From positions 434,001 to 498,000 of the forward strand of contig NZ_CP094533.1 of the NCBI RefSeq assembly GCF_022811605.1: a stretch of 64,000 nt of DNA. Direction: 5' to 3'. The position numbers and the translations under genes are program-made. The notes beneath the pieces are model-generated. The model was not told the DNA's origin, searched no databases, and saw only the letters and a program-made list of their open reading frames with translations. Of the stretch, positions 15,548 to 24,911 are shown in pieces; position 1 is the first letter of the stretch; each line of letters starts with the position of its first letter. Source of the stretch: Agromyces soli. GTDB taxonomy: Bacteria > Actinomycetota > Actinomycetes > Actinomycetales > Microbacteriaceae.

Positions 15548-18500
15548 TCAGCCTCGCGCGCGCCGTCGTGCGATGACGACCGCGGCTCCGCCGAGCATCG
15601 CGAGGATCGCGGCGCCCGCGGCGATGCCGAACGCGACGCCGTCGACGCCCGTGCCCGCGAGCGCCGGGCCGACCTCGACCGTGTTCTCGAGCGAGAGCTT
15701 CACCGCGGCGCCCGGCTCGCCGGTCACGGTGATCGTAGCGATCGCGCTGCCCTGCTCGGTGGTCACGGTCACGTGCTCGTCGTCGGTCGACCAGTGCGCG
15801 CCGTTCCAGCGGATCCCCTCGGGCAGTTCGGCTGCGCCCTCCTCGACCCGGATCTCGGTGCCGAGCGGGAGCCCGTCGACCGTGGCGGGGACGCCGGCGG
15901 TGAGCTCGACCTCGCGGCTCTGCGACTCGCCGAGCAGGTCGCTCCAGGTGACGGTCACCGGGAAGACCGTCTTCGCGGAGGCATCCCGGCCGTCACCGGC
16001 CAGCGCCTTGCTGATCGTGACGCTCCCCAGCGAGGGGACGGCCGTGTTCACGAGCGCCACCTCGGCGGTGTCGGCCGCGCCGATGGTCACCACCGCGGAC
16101 CCGTCGCCGCTCGCCGCGACGCGCTCGCCCGCCCACTCCGGGTTCGCCCAGGTGAACTGCGCGGCGGCGTCGAGCGGGGCCTCGGTCAGGGTGACCTCGG
16201 TGCCGTGCGGAAGCTGCTGCGGGAAGTCGACGACGGCCCCGTCGGTCGGCACCTCGAGCTCGAGCGACTGCTCGCCGTCGCCGTCCGTCCACGTGGCCAG
16301 CACCGTCACCGCGTCGGGGATGCCCGGGTGGTCGCCGCGGATCCCCTCGACGCGCTTCGCGATCGAGAAGTCGCCGGGCGCCCAGGTGGCCTCGTTGACG
16401 ACCGTCACGAGGGCGATGTCGTCCTGCTGGTCCGACACGACGACCGTCGCGGACCCGTCGCCGTGGTCGACCGCGCCGCCACCGGAGATCGTGATCGATC
16501 CCCAGACGACGGTGTCGAAGCCCGGCTGAGCGCCTTCGGTGATCGTGACCACCGTGCCGGCCGGCAGCTCCACCCCGAGCGGCGTCGGCTCGGCGGTGCT
16601 GATCAGCAGCTCGCGGGAGTGCGCGACGTCGTCCGCGTCGACCCAGGTGGCGGTCACCGGGAACTCCGCGCTCGGGTCGATCTCGCCCGCGGCCTCGCCC
16701 GCCAGGCCCTTCAGCAGGCTGATGCCGGCGGTGGAGGTGGCCGCGTGGTTCTCGAGCGCGACGGTGGCGTCGGCGGTGCGGCCGATCGTCACGATCGCGT
16801 CCCGGCCGTCGACGCTCACGCCGGGACCGGACCAGCTCGGCGCGCCCCACGCGATGCTGGAGCCGTCGACGAGCGGGGTCTCGCTCAGCGTCACGCGGGT
16901 GCCGATGAGGAGGTCCGCACCGAGCGGCACCGGGGTGCCGTCGGTCGGCACGGTGAGGGTCGCACTGCCGGGAGTGCCTTCCTCGGTCCAGCTCGCCGTG
17001 ACGGTCACGGTGTCGGGGACGGCCGGGTTGTCGGCCTGCTCGCCGGTGACGGTCTTCGCCACGGCGAAGGTGGCGACGGTGCGCTCCGCGCTGTTCGTGA
17101 CGGTGATCGCGGCCGGAGTGGTCACATGGGCCGTCGAGACCGTGACGGTCGACGGGGTGATCACCGGGGCGGCCCAGGTGAGGGTGTCGTCGTCGACCGG
17201 CCGGAGCTCGGTGAAGTTCACCGTCGCCCCGATCGGCAGATCGGCGAGCGTCACCGGCACGCCGGTCTCGAGCTCCAGGACGCGGTCGGCCTGGGCGGGG
17301 AAGCCCTGCCCGAGCGCGCTCGTGTCGATGGCCGCGGTGACCTGGTAGCTCCGGTCGGCGTCGACGAGGTCAGCAGCTCCGCCGAGGACCTCCTTGACGA
17401 TGGTCGCGGATCCGAGCAGCGCCTCGTTCGTGAGGGACACCGCGACGTTCACGCCCGGGTCGATCGACGCCACCGCGGTCTTCCCGTCGGGGCTGACCGT
17501 CACGCCGGGTCCGGCGGCGAACACCGGGTCGCCGAATGCGACGCCGGGGATCGTCGGGAACGTCGGCTCGGTGAGCTCGACCTTCCAGCCGGTGCCGCGG
17601 GCGTTGAGCCCGCTCACCGGCGCGCCGTCGAGCGGGACGCGCAGCTCGTACTCGCGCTGCACCGTGTTCGTCGGGTCGATCTCCTTGACGTGCACGGTGA
17701 ACTCCGTGTCGTCGGGGACGAACGCGGCACCCGCGTTGTCGACGAGCGTCTTCTCGATGGAGACGGAGCCGCGGGTCACGCCCTGACCGGTGCCGCTGCC
17801 GCTGTTGTTCTGCGTGATGCTGGACGAGAAGGAGACCCCGTCGCCGGTCAGCGTGTTCGAGTACACGGTGCCCGGGGCGTCCATCCCGCCGCTGGCGGTG
17901 CAGGTGGTGTACGTCAGCACGTACTGGTACTCACGGCTGAACCCGTCGCTGGTCCCGGTCGGGATGGGCAGGTCGACCGCGTCGAGGTCGAAGGTGAGGG
18001 TGCTGCCGTTGAGCTGCACCGCCGTCGAGTCGGTCAGGTCGACGGTCTGCAGGCCGCCGTTCTGGATCTGGTCGCGCGCCTCGACGCGGAGCCCCAGGCG
18101 GGCCGCCAGGCCCTCGGACGGGTCGCCGGCCGCGCACACCGTCTGCGAGGCGGAGAGCACGTCCGTCAGCGTGAGGACGCCGTCGATGTCCTCGATCATC
18201 TGGCCGGGGATCGTGACGGTCCAGCCGATGGTGGTCTGCGGCATGTGCCGCACGCCGTCGAGGGTGACGGCGGAGGTGTTGATCCGGCCGTCCTTGCCCT
18301 GGCTCCGGTTCGGGACGGTCGCCTCGTTCGTCGCGACGACCCCGTCCACGTTGACCGAGTTGGCGTACCCCGTACCCGAGTTCGGGAGCTCCGTGGACGT
18401 CACGCACGTCACGTAGGTGATCACGTAGCGGTAGTCGGATGCCTTGAACTCCAGAGTCGGGTCGTCGATGTCGAACCGCACCTGGAACGCCTGCGGGCTC

Positions 18501-19735
18501 GACGCGAGCGTCGTCGCCGTGAGCTTGCCGGTGAGGTTCTGCTGCAGCTGGTTGCTGGGCCCGTACCGTTCGCTGATCTGGATGCCGCTGATCGTGTCGG
18601 TGCACAGCTGGTGCCCGGCGCCGAGCGTCTCGCTGAGCGTGAAGCCGTCCTTGCCGAGCAGCTGGTCGCCGGGGACGACCACGGTCCACTCGATCTTGCC
18701 GTTGCGCTCCGCGCCGCCCAGCACACTGCCGGACTTGCCGAGGTTCAGCTGCCACGGCAGGTTGCCGACCTGGCCGACGCCGTGACCGGCTTCGCCCCAG
18801 CCTTCGATCTGGGCGGAGTTCTCGTACTCGGTGCCCTCGGGGTCGATCTGCCCGTTCGCGGTGCAGGTCTGGTAGGTGACCCGGTACGTGACGTTCGCGT
18901 CGAACGGCCCGGCCAGCACGAGGCCGAAGGCGGCGTCGCCCGGGGCGCCGTCGAGCGTCGCGATGCTCGTCACGTCGACGACGGTGCTGCCGCGCACGGT
19001 CTGCACCTTCAGCCCGGCGGGGTCGCACAGCACGTGGCCGGCCCCGAGCGTGTCGGTGATGCGCGCGGTCTCGCCGCCTGCGGCGACGAGGTTGGCGCCA
19101 GGGATGTCGATGGTCCACGTCATCGACCAGTTGTTCTGGTTCATGACGCCGGACTTGGTGACCTCGCCGGGCAGCTCGATGCCGTCGTCGATCCCGCCGC
19201 TGCCGGGAAGGTCGACCATGACCGGAGTGCCGTTGAGGTCGAACTCGATCGCTTCCGCGGTGGTCGCCTGGACCGCTTCGACCTGGAACTGCCACGTGCC
19301 CATCACGAGCTCCGGATACGCCGCGACCTCGTCGGTCAGTTCGCAGGTGGCGACGCCCGTCGCCGTGTCGGTGAGGCAGTTGCCCCACACGACCGGGTCG
19401 CCGCTCGGGGTGGAGCCGACGAGCTGGAACGGCACGTTCTGCGGGAACTTGAGCTCCGCCGGCAGCCCGATGGTGAAGGAGTCGCCGACCTTCGGGTCGG
19501 CGGCGCTCGCGTCCCAGGAGCCCGAGACGGTGAGCGTGTCGCCGATGGTCGCCTGCGTGTCGGCCGGAGCGATGGTCACATCACCGACGACGATCCCGGC
19601 GTTCGGCGCGGCGTGCGCGGCGGACGGCAGCACGACGACGGCAGCGAGGGCGAGCCCGACCGAGGCGACGAGTGCCATCAGACGTCGGGCGAGGGTGGGC
19701 AGCGGTCGGTGACTTCGCGGCGCGGTCGAACGCAA
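15548..19735 (-). CDS. Large LAGTG-anchored surface protein with DUF5979-type repeats
   Basis: A 1395-residue cell-wall protein. The start is TTG at 19735, backed by GAAGGAG 7 bp upstream. A long signal peptide ends near SAAHA-APNAG. Next comes an adhesin-like Ig-type domain (about 40-170), then three related modules of about 160 residues, each opening like IEWTVVVPGDQLL or IGWTVTIPGQMIE and holding paired Cys. From about 700 to 1350 there are six repeats of roughly 100-118 residues, each starting like SVSIEKTL, ATIVKEVL or FSIAKRVEG and ending VSLTNEA-like. This is the DUF5979 pattern. The C-terminus has LAGTG (about 1359-1363), a hydrophobic helix and RRRARG, a class E sortase signal. Probable role: attachment or interaction at the cell surface. 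It is monocistronic with its own terminator. Confidence 0.9.
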   Translation of the reverse strand: MRSTAPRSHRPLPTLARRLMALVASVGLALAAVVVLPSAAHAAPNAGIVVGDVTIAPADTQATIGDTLTVSGSWDASAADPKVGDSFTIGLPAELKFPQNVPFQLVGSTPSGDPVVWGNCLTDTATGVATCELTDEVAAYPELVMGTWQFQVEAVQATTAEAIEFDLNGTPVMVDLPGSGGIDDGIELPGEVTKSGVMNQNNWSMTWTIDIPGANLVAAGGETARITDTLGAGHVLCDPAGLKVQTVRGSTVVDVTSIATLDGAPGDAAFGLVLAGPFDANVTYRVTYQTCTANGQIDPEGTEYENSAQIEGWGEAGHGVGQVGNLPWQLNLGKSGSVLGGAERNGKIEWTVVVPGDQLLGKDGFTLSETLGAGHQLCTDTISGIQISERYGPSNQLQQNLTGKLTATTLASSPQAFQVRFDIDDPTLEFKASDYRYVITYVTCVTSTELPNSGTGYANSVNVDGVVATNEATVPNRSQGKDGRINTSAVTLDGVRHMPQTTIGWTVTIPGQMIEDIDGVLTLTDVLSASQTVCAAGDPSEGLAARLGLRVEARDQIQNGGLQTVDLTDSTAVQLNGSTLTFDLDAVDLPIPTGTSDGFSREYQYVLTYTTCTASGGMDAPGTVYSNTLTGDGVSFSSSITQNNSGSGTGQGVTRGSVSIEKTLVDNAGAAFVPDDTEFTVHVKEIDPTNTVQREYELRVPLDGAPVSGLNARGTGWKVELTEPTFPTIPGVAFGDPVFAAGPGVTVSPDGKTAVASIDPGVNVAVSLTNEALLGSATIVKEVLGGAADLVDADRSYQVTAAIDTSALGQGFPAQADRVLELETGVPVTLADLPIGATVNFTELRPVDDDTLTWAAPVITPSTVTVSTAHVTTPAAITVTNSAERTVATFAVAKTVTGEQADNPAVPDTVTVTASWTEEGTPGSATLTVPTDGTPVPLGADLLIGTRVTLSETPLVDGSSIAWGAPSWSGPGVSVDGRDAIVTIGRTADATVALENHAATSTAGISLLKGLAGEAAGEIDPSAEFPVTATWVDADDVAHSRELLISTAEPTPLGVELPAGTVVTITEGAQPGFDTVVWGSITISGGGAVDHGDGSATVVVSDQQDDIALVTVVNEATWAPGDFSIAKRVEGIRGDHPGIPDAVTVLATWTDGDGEQSLELEVPTDGAVVDFPQQLPHGTEVTLTEAPLDAAAQFTWANPEWAGERVAASGDGSAVVTIGAADTAEVALVNTAVPSLGSVTISKALAGDGRDASAKTVFPVTVTWSDLLGESQSREVELTAGVPATVDGLPLGTEIRVEEGAAELPEGIRWNGAHWSTDDEHVTVTTEQGSAIATITVTGEPGAAVKLSLENTVEVGPALAGTGVDGVAFGIAAGAAILAMLGGAAVVIARRRARG

Positions 19736-19975
19736 GGCACGCTCCTTCTGTGAAACGGGTGGCGCGACGAGGTCGCTGCCGATCGGGTGCTCGCTCCGTC
19801 GGAGCGCGCGCGTCAGTCAGTCGGGATGCGTCGGGTTCGGGCCGGGTGCGTCGGGTCCGACCGGCTGGGCGTCTCTTCGACTATGTCCGACCGAATCGGA
19901 GATCCACCCCGGGAAGGCCGGACTTCACCCTCACCGCGCAGAGAATCCCCCTGAGGGTGAAGTCCGGGCAGCGGA
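19736..19975. other. Intergenic region upstream of the adhesin gene
   Basis: A 240-bp gap between the LuxR gene and the adhesin gene. It carries the GAAGGAG Shine-Dalgarno (about 19743-19749, minus strand), a hairpin ending the LuxR transcript, and a G/T-rich stretch with repeated TCGGG words (19800-19865). No short gene is visible. Confidence 0.5.
19918..19967 (-). terminator. Hairpin terminator after the LuxR-type regulator gene
   Basis: Sixteen-bp perfect arms CCGGACTTCACCCTCA (19918-19933) and TGAGGGTGAAGTCCGG (19952-19967) with an 18-nt loop, directly after the stop codon at 19976. Confidence 0.8.
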
Positions 19976-21544
19976 TCAGGGGCGAATACCGGCCTCGGTG
20001 GCCGCGAAGATCGCCGCCTCGAGCGAGCGGACGCCGAGCTTCCGATACGCCGACCGCAGCTGGCTCCGGACCGTCTCGACGCTGACGAAGGAGTCGCGCG
20101 CGACCTCCGCGCGGGTCCTGCCGGACATCAGGCCGAGCAGCACGGCGCGCTCGCGGGGCGTGAGCAGGGTGTGGTCCTTCGAGCGGTCGAGGGCGACGAG
20201 CTCCTGATCGATCCGGGCGACGGCTTCGAGCGCCTCGCTCGTCTCGGTCAGCTCCGAGAGCTTCGCGAGCACCGTGGGGCCCGCCACGACGAGGGACCTG
20301 GGGATGCCGTTCTCGAGCGCGAGCGCCACCGCGCGGCGGAACTCGCCGGACGCGACCGCCTCGTTCTCCTCCGAGAGCGCGCGGGCGGCCTTGAGCAGGT
20401 GCATCTCGGCGGCGGCCCGCGGTCGATCCCCGCTCTCGCGGAGCACCGCCTCCACGAACGCGGCGGCCGCGGTCGCGTCCTCCGCCGCACGGATCGCGGC
20501 GAGGCGGACGCGCACGATCCCGTGCGCGTCGTGCTCCGCGCTCCGCTCCAGCAGCTCGACCGCGAGCGCGCCGTGCCCCATCAGCCCGTGCAGCTGCGCG
20601 CGCGCCGCATCGAGGGGGACGCAGTTGATCGGCCGAGCGACGAGGTCCGACGGCCAGGACGCCGCTTCGGCCTCGAGCAGCGCGAGCAGCCGCGGCGGGT
20701 CGTTCTTCGCCGCCGGCAATTGCGCCCGCACCATCAGGGCCAGCGCCCAGAGCTCGGAGTCCTGCTCCGCTCGGCGGTCGTCGGTGAGCAGCGCCGCCGC
20801 GTCGTCGCCGTGCCCGCGGTCGAGCAGTCGGAGCGCCGTCGCGAGCCGGAGCGGCACGCCCATGGCCGACCGCTGCCACGGCTCGATGAGATCGGCGAGG
20901 GCGGCGGCCTCCGTTGCGGCACGGTCGGACGCCGGCCCCCGTCCGGCCAACGCGTGCGAGAGGGCGGAGTAGCCCGCCGTACTGTACGCGACATCCAGCT
21001 GACCGGTCGCGACCGCGACCCGCAGCACCTCCTCCGCGCCGTCGACGACCGTCACGTAGCCGGTGCTCATCAGCTCCGCGCGGAGCCAGTGATGCTGCAG
21101 CCGGGCGAGCATCCCGGCCGGGATGCGCGCGATCGCCGTGGGCAGCGCGGCGCGGGCGCGTCCGGCGTGCGTCCGGCTCTCGGCCGCGCGGCCCTCGGCC
21201 CGTGCCGCGATCGAGGCGATGGTGGCCCCGAGGACGGTGCGCAACGCCTCGGCCTCCGAGCGGCGCTCACCGTTCCAGCGCGCCCGATGCGAGGCCACGT
21301 CGGTGCGGAAGGCCGATTTCAAGTGGGCGCTCAGCTCGGTGAACACGGCGGTCAGCAGCGGATCGGCCGGGTCGGGCTTGCACAGGCCCATGGCCAGCGC
21401 GAGCGTGATGGAGCGATCCTCGAGCAGGTGCATCCAGTGCGCGGCGACGAGGGAGGTGACCGCGTCGACGTCTCGCTCGCCGACGGCACGGCGGAGCGCC
21501 GCGCGCGGATCCGCTGATCGTTCGGTTCTGTGGGAAGCCACCAT
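19976..21544 (-). CDS. LuxR-family regulator with a large helical N-terminal region
   Basis: A 522-residue protein. The C-terminal DNA-binding domain (about 455-515) reads LLTPRERAVLLGLMSGRTRA, then a helix-turn-helix with FVSVETVRSQLRSAYRKLGV. The N-terminal 450 residues are Ala/Leu-rich helical repeats, resembling the TPR-like sensor part of large LuxR (MalT/LAL-type) proteins, but no P-loop ATPase is present, so this is a shortened version. The ATG at 21544 (MVASHRTERS) is the most family-like start, although its Shine-Dalgarno sequence is weak and the frame stays open upstream. It lies directly upstream of the adhesin gene on the same strand with a terminator between. Control of the adhesin is plausible but not shown. 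Confidence 0.85.
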   Translation of the reverse strand: MVASHRTERSADPRAALRRAVGERDVDAVTSLVAAHWMHLLEDRSITLALAMGLCKPDPADPLLTAVFTELSAHLKSAFRTDVASHRARWNGERRSEAEALRTVLGATIASIAARAEGRAAESRTHAGRARAALPTAIARIPAGMLARLQHHWLRAELMSTGYVTVVDGAEEVLRVAVATGQLDVAYSTAGYSALSHALAGRGPASDRAATEAAALADLIEPWQRSAMGVPLRLATALRLLDRGHGDDAAALLTDDRRAEQDSELWALALMVRAQLPAAKNDPPRLLALLEAEAASWPSDLVARPINCVPLDAARAQLHGLMGHGALAVELLERSAEHDAHGIVRVRLAAIRAAEDATAAAAFVEAVLRESGDRPRAAAEMHLLKAARALSEENEAVASGEFRRAVALALENGIPRSLVVAGPTVLAKLSELTETSEALEAVARIDQELVALDRSKDHTLLTPRERAVLLGLMSGRTRAEVARDSFVSVETVRSQLRSAYRKLGVRSLEAAIFAATEAGIRP

Positions 21545-21688
21545 GAAGCCCGGGTCGAAGTCGGTCCGCTCGGGGTACGGACCATCCTCTCCATCTAAAC
21601 AGGGCGCAGGCTGGCCCCCAGACCACCACATCGCGATGGCCCGCGAACGGGGGGGCGGATACGACGAGGGAGCCGGTGGTCGACGGGC

Positions 21689-22057
21689 TCAGTGCGCCTG
21701 GTCCGGCAGTGCGGGAACCGGGTCGAACCCGCCGGGAACCTGCACATACCTCGACGCGTGATCGCGTCCGAAGGCGTTGATCGATTCGCTGATGTGGGTG
21801 ACGAGCAGGCTGAACCACCGGCGATCTGCCGGGCCGGAATCGAGCCACTTCAAGTCACCGGCTTCATCGATCTGCCGGACCGTCGCTCCGCAGAGCCTGG
21901 CATCGAACTGGAGGGTGACGACGCGCCCGTCCATGGCGCGGACGTTCATGGTGAGCGCGGCCCGGTCAGCCTCGATGATGGTGTCGTCGAGTCTCGGCAG
22001 GATCTCGAACAACCGCTCGACGATCGCATCGTCGTTCGAGAAGTCCACGACCGTCAT
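21689..22057 (-). CDS. Hypothetical protein, 122 residues
   Basis: A soluble protein without signal peptide or membrane segment and with no family that I can name. It starts MTVVDFSNDDAIVERLFEI, with GAAAGG touching the ATG, so a GTG start three codons later is also possible. The middle has strand-like alternation (RVVTLQFDARLCGATVRQID) and then DSGPADRRWFSLLVTHISES, a helix. The overall pattern suggests a small alpha/beta fold. It lies alone between the LuxR gene and the tRNA terminator, transcribed leftward. Confidence 0.7.
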   Translation of the reverse strand: MTVVDFSNDDAIVERLFEILPRLDDTIIEADRAALTMNVRAMDGRVVTLQFDARLCGATVRQIDEAGDLKWLDSGPADRRWFSLLVTHISESINAFGRDHASRYVQVPGGFDPVPALPDQAH

Positions 22058-22281
22058 CCTTTCATGAACGCCGTCGGCAACGCCACGCGCAACACCCCGC
22101 CCTCTCCACCTCGCTGACGCCTCTGGATACTGCGGTATTGATCCTGGCCGGCACAGCCGGCGCCTCGGCGCGTGCCCGGTCGCTACCGAGCCGACCGAGG
22201 CCCATGAGCGACGACGGGGCCGTCGCGACCACCCCGCCCGTGGAGGCATCGCCGCGCACGCGTGCATTCGATGCAGCACGA

Positions 22282-22310
22282 CGAAGGCCACCGGAATCCG
22301 GTGGCCTTCG
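22282..22310 (-). terminator. Terminator hairpin after tRNA-Tyr
   Basis: Arms of 14 bp (22282-22295 and 22297-22310) are exact inverse complements around one base, 12 bp beyond the 3' end of the tRNA gene. From 22058 to 22281 I see no gene. Confidence 0.75.
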
Positions 22311-22322
22311 ACGTGAAGCTGA

Positions 22323-22407
22323 TGGTGGCGAGTGAGGGATTCGAACCCCCGAATGCTGAGCAGTCTGATTTACAGTCAGATCCCTTTGGCCGCTTGGGTA
22401 ACTCGCC
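22323..22407 (-). tRNA. tRNA-Tyr (anticodon GTA)
   Basis: A class II tRNA of 85 nt including encoded CCA. The 5' acceptor strand GGCGAGT pairs with ACTCGCC before discriminator A and CCA. The anticodon loop reads CTGTAAA (anticodon GTA), flanked by a GATCTGA/TCAGA stem. A long variable arm follows, then GGGGTTCGAATCCC as the T arm. Complete and intact. It is the only tRNA gene seen in the window. Confidence 0.97.
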
Positions 22408-22523
22408 ATGTGCACCCGACCACGTTCTGCACACAACCGGGGGCCTCACAAGGATACTCGGACGAGGCCCGCTGGCGAAATCGGCGCGAGGCGCGTCATC
22501 CACCGAGCGACGGCGAAACCGGC

Positions 22524-23216
22524 TCAGCGGGTTTCGCGCCACCAGGGCAGCTCGTCGCTGTAGTCCCGCGTGGCGTTCAGGTCGCGGGTGTCGGCCGCGG
22601 CATCCGCCTCGGCGCGCGCCGCCATCTGGCCGCCGCTCGCTGCGTCGTGGGCGGCGAGCAGGCCGACCCGCGCGGGGTCGTACTCGGGCGTCGGGAAGTC
22701 CGGCTGGTGCATCCGCCCGCGGAGCCCCGAACGCTGGATGACCCGCTGGATCGTGAGCCCGCGCTCGTCGGGCCGCCCGACGAAGCGGATCTCGCGCAGC
22801 CCCTGGTCCTGCGCCGCGGACTCGAAGACGAAGTGGCCGTAACCGATGAGGCGCCCGACGAAGGGCGTGTGCACCGAGATGTCGAGGATCCGCGAGAGCG
22901 GCATGGTCGCGATGCGCTGGGATAGGATGCCGTGCACCCGGAACACGCGCATGTTCGTGATGACGAAGCGGTCCATCCGCAGCCCGACGTACCGCCAGAG
23001 CCCGTGCAGCAGCAGGCCGAGGGCCAGCAGCAGCGGCACGAAGTACAGCGGCTTCGGCAGCACCGCGAGCAGCAGCAGCACGGGCGCCGCGGCGATCATC
23101 TCGAGCACGCAGCCGACCTTCGCCGCCCAGTGCTTGCCGACCTCGTCGACGATGACCTCGCCGTCGTCGGCGATGAGATGCCGCTCGACCCTCGGGTCGA
23201 GGCCGAACACGCTCAC
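22524..23216 (-). CDS. Membrane protein with bacterial PH domain
   Basis: A 230-residue protein. The GTG at 23216 starts MSVFGLDPRVERHLIADDGE, followed by two membrane helices around residues 35-80 (VLEMIAAAPVLLLLAVL and FVPLLLALGLLLHGL). The bPH2 (YdbS-type) domain follows: DRFVITNMRVFRVHGILSQR (about 84-103), then PLSRILDISVHTPFVGRLIG. The tail from about 160 is charged and likely disordered, ending DELPWWRETR. Function of the family is unknown; it sits at the membrane. A 54-residue membrane protein gene ends 19 bp upstream on the same strand, so the pair is probably co-transcribed. Confidence 0.88.
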   Translation of the reverse strand: MSVFGLDPRVERHLIADDGEVIVDEVGKHWAAKVGCVLEMIAAAPVLLLLAVLPKPLYFVPLLLALGLLLHGLWRYVGLRMDRFVITNMRVFRVHGILSQRIATMPLSRILDISVHTPFVGRLIGYGHFVFESAAQDQGLREIRFVGRPDERGLTIQRVIQRSGLRGRMHQPDFPTPEYDPARVGLLAAHDAASGGQMAARAEADAAADTRDLNATRDYSDELPWWRETR

Positions 23217-23235
23217 GGCAGCATCCGCCTGCCGC

Positions 23236-23400
23236 TCAGGACGCGAGCGAGGTGAAGAAGCGGCCGACGCCGTCGACGGCGGTCGCGACGCCGTTCACGG
23301 CGCCCTGCACGAGGTTGGCCGCGTCCTCCGGCCGACTGATCATGTAGAAGAGCGCGAACACGACGACCAGCACGACGGCCAGGGGCTTGATCCACTTCAC
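23236..23400 (-). CDS. Small single-pass membrane protein (54 residues)
   Basis: A short gene, easily missed. GTG at 23400 with AAGGGAT at good spacing; TGA at 23236-23238. The protein opens MKWIKPLAVVLVVVFALFYM, one membrane helix, then ISRPEDAANLVQGAVNGVAT and a Phe-containing amphipathic end (GVGRFFTSLAS). It looks like an N-in anchor with an external amphipathic helix. It is directly upstream of the PH-domain gene on the same strand. No function can be assigned. Confidence 0.75.
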   Translation of the reverse strand: MKWIKPLAVVLVVVFALFYMISRPEDAANLVQGAVNGVATAVDGVGRFFTSLAS

Positions 23401-23512
23401 GTTCGCGATCCCTTCGATCGGAGTCCGCCGTCGTTTCTACCCCACCCGAACGGGGGCCGCCAGATGACACGCGGATGGGGGTCAAGACGCACCCGCGGAG
23501 TACGGTGCTGTG

Positions 23513-24355
23513 ATGCAGCTCACGCGCGTCCGCATCCACCCGGTCAAGTCCTTCGCCGGCTTCGACGTGCCGAGCGCGACCGTGCTGCCCTGGGGCCTCG
23601 CCGACGACCGCCGTTGGGCCGTCGTCGACCCCGAGGGCGTCTCGGTCACGGCGCGCGAGGAGAACGCGCTCCTGGGGCTCGTCGCGACGCCGCTCGCCGA
23701 CGATGCGCTGCGGCTCGGCGAGGAGCACGACGCCGCGGGCAGCCTGCTCGTCGCCGCCCCGCGCGAGGCCGAGCCGGTCGCGGTCGGGCACTCGCGCCAG
23801 GGCACGGCCCTGCCGGCGGGCGACGCGGCGGATGCCTGGATCAGCGCTCGCATCGGTCGTCCCCTCCGACTCGTCTGGCAGCCCGATCCCACGGCGCGCA
23901 CCGTGAAGCCCGACTACGGCGGACGCCCCGGCGATTCGCTGACGCTCGCGGATGCCTCGCCGCTGCTGCTCGCGAGCGAGGCATCCCTGCGCCTGCTGAA
24001 CGAGCTCGCCGCGAGCGACGCCGTCGAGCGCGGCGACGCGGTCCCGGTGCCGCTCGTCATGGAGCGCTTCCGGCCGAACCTCGTCATCGACGGCGAGACG
24101 CCGTTCGCCGAGGAGGCGTGGACGCGGGTGCGCATCGGCGACGTCGAGTTCCGCGTCGAGGGCTGCTGCGACCGCTGCGTGATGACGACCATCGACCCCG
24201 AGACGCTCGTGCGCGGCAAGGAGCCGATCCGCACGCTCGCGCGGCACCGGCGTCGCGAGGGCAAGACCTGGTTCGGCGTGCGGCTCGTCCCGGTGCTGGA
24301 TGCCTCGGCGGGCGACTTCGTCGCGGTCGGCGACGCGCTGCACGTGCTCGGCTGA
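23513..24355 (+). CDS. MOSC domain-containing protein (YcbX-like)
   Basis: A 280-residue protein made of an N-terminal MOSC beta-barrel (MQLTRVRIHPVKSFAGFDVP, about 1-100) and a C-terminal MOSC domain. The conserved cysteine segment is EGCCDRCVMTTIDPETL (about residues 220-236), where family members bind molybdenum cofactor or sulfur. The ATG at 23513 is preferred to the adjacent GTG at 23510. It is the second MOSC protein in the window, and unlike the one at 3518 has no reductase or ferredoxin part. YcbX-type proteins reduce N-hydroxylated compounds; that role is inferred by family only. Confidence 0.9.
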   Translation: MQLTRVRIHPVKSFAGFDVPSATVLPWGLADDRRWAVVDPEGVSVTAREENALLGLVATPLADDALRLGEEHDAAGSLLVAAPREAEPVAVGHSRQGTALPAGDAADAWISARIGRPLRLVWQPDPTARTVKPDYGGRPGDSLTLADASPLLLASEASLRLLNELAASDAVERGDAVPVPLVMERFRPNLVIDGETPFAEEAWTRVRIGDVEFRVEGCCDRCVMTTIDPETLVRGKEPIRTLARHRRREGKTWFGVRLVPVLDASAGDFVAVGDALHVLG

Positions 24356-24389
24356 GCCGAGCCGCCCGGGCCCTGGCTAGACTGGCGGC

Positions 24390-24878
24390 ATGGCAGATTC
24401 GACGTTCGACATCGTCTCCAAGGTCGACAAGATGGAGGCCGACAACGCGGTCAACCAGGCCCGCAAGGAGCTCGAGCAGCGCTACGACTTCAAGGGCGTC
24501 GGCGCCTCGGTCGAGTGGAGCGGCGAGAAGATCCTGCTCAAGGCCTCGTCCGAGGAGCGCGTGAAGGCCGTGCTCGACGTGGTGCAGTCGAAGTTCATCA
24601 AGCGCGGCATCACGCTGAAGAGCCTCGACGCGGGCGAGCCCTACGCCTCGGGCAAGGAGTTCCGCATCGAGATCGCGCTGAAGCAGGGCATCGACCAGAA
24701 GGCCGCGAAGGAGATCGGCAAGATCATCCGCGAGCAGGGCCCGAAGACGGTGAAGTCGCAGATCCAGGGCGACGAACTCCGCGTCTCCTCGAAGAGCCGC
24801 GACGACCTCCAGGAGGTCATCCGCATCCTGAAGGCGGCCGATCTCGAGGTCGACCTGCAGTTCGTCAACTTCCGCTGA
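24390..24878 (+). CDS. yajQ: YajQ family nucleotide-binding protein
   Basis: A 162-residue small cytoplasmic protein. The N-terminus [20 protein letters not shown] and the stretch [15 protein letters not shown] are diagnostic of the YajQ/UPF0234 family, and the length is typical. Some members bind cyclic di-GMP and tune transcription factors or translation; whether this one does is not visible. Start at 24390 with a short leader after the MOSC gene (34 bp gap, same strand). Confidence 0.96.
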   Translation: MADSTFDIVSKVDKMEADNAVNQARKELEQRYDFKGVGASVEWSGEKILLKASSEERVKAVLDVVQSKFIKRGITLKSLDAGEPYASGKEFRIEIALKQGIDQKAAKEIGKIIREQGPKTVKSQIQGDELRVSSKSRDDLQEVIRILKAADLEVDLQFVNFR

Positions 24879-24911
24879 CCCCGGCCCGCTCCCGCATCCG
24901 GCGGCCTGGGC

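Noticed and set aside
14891..19753. A plus-strand open frame of 1620 codons
   Set aside because: It is antisense to the adhesin gene, rich in Arg/Gly/Asp with no family pattern, and arises from GC-rich third positions.
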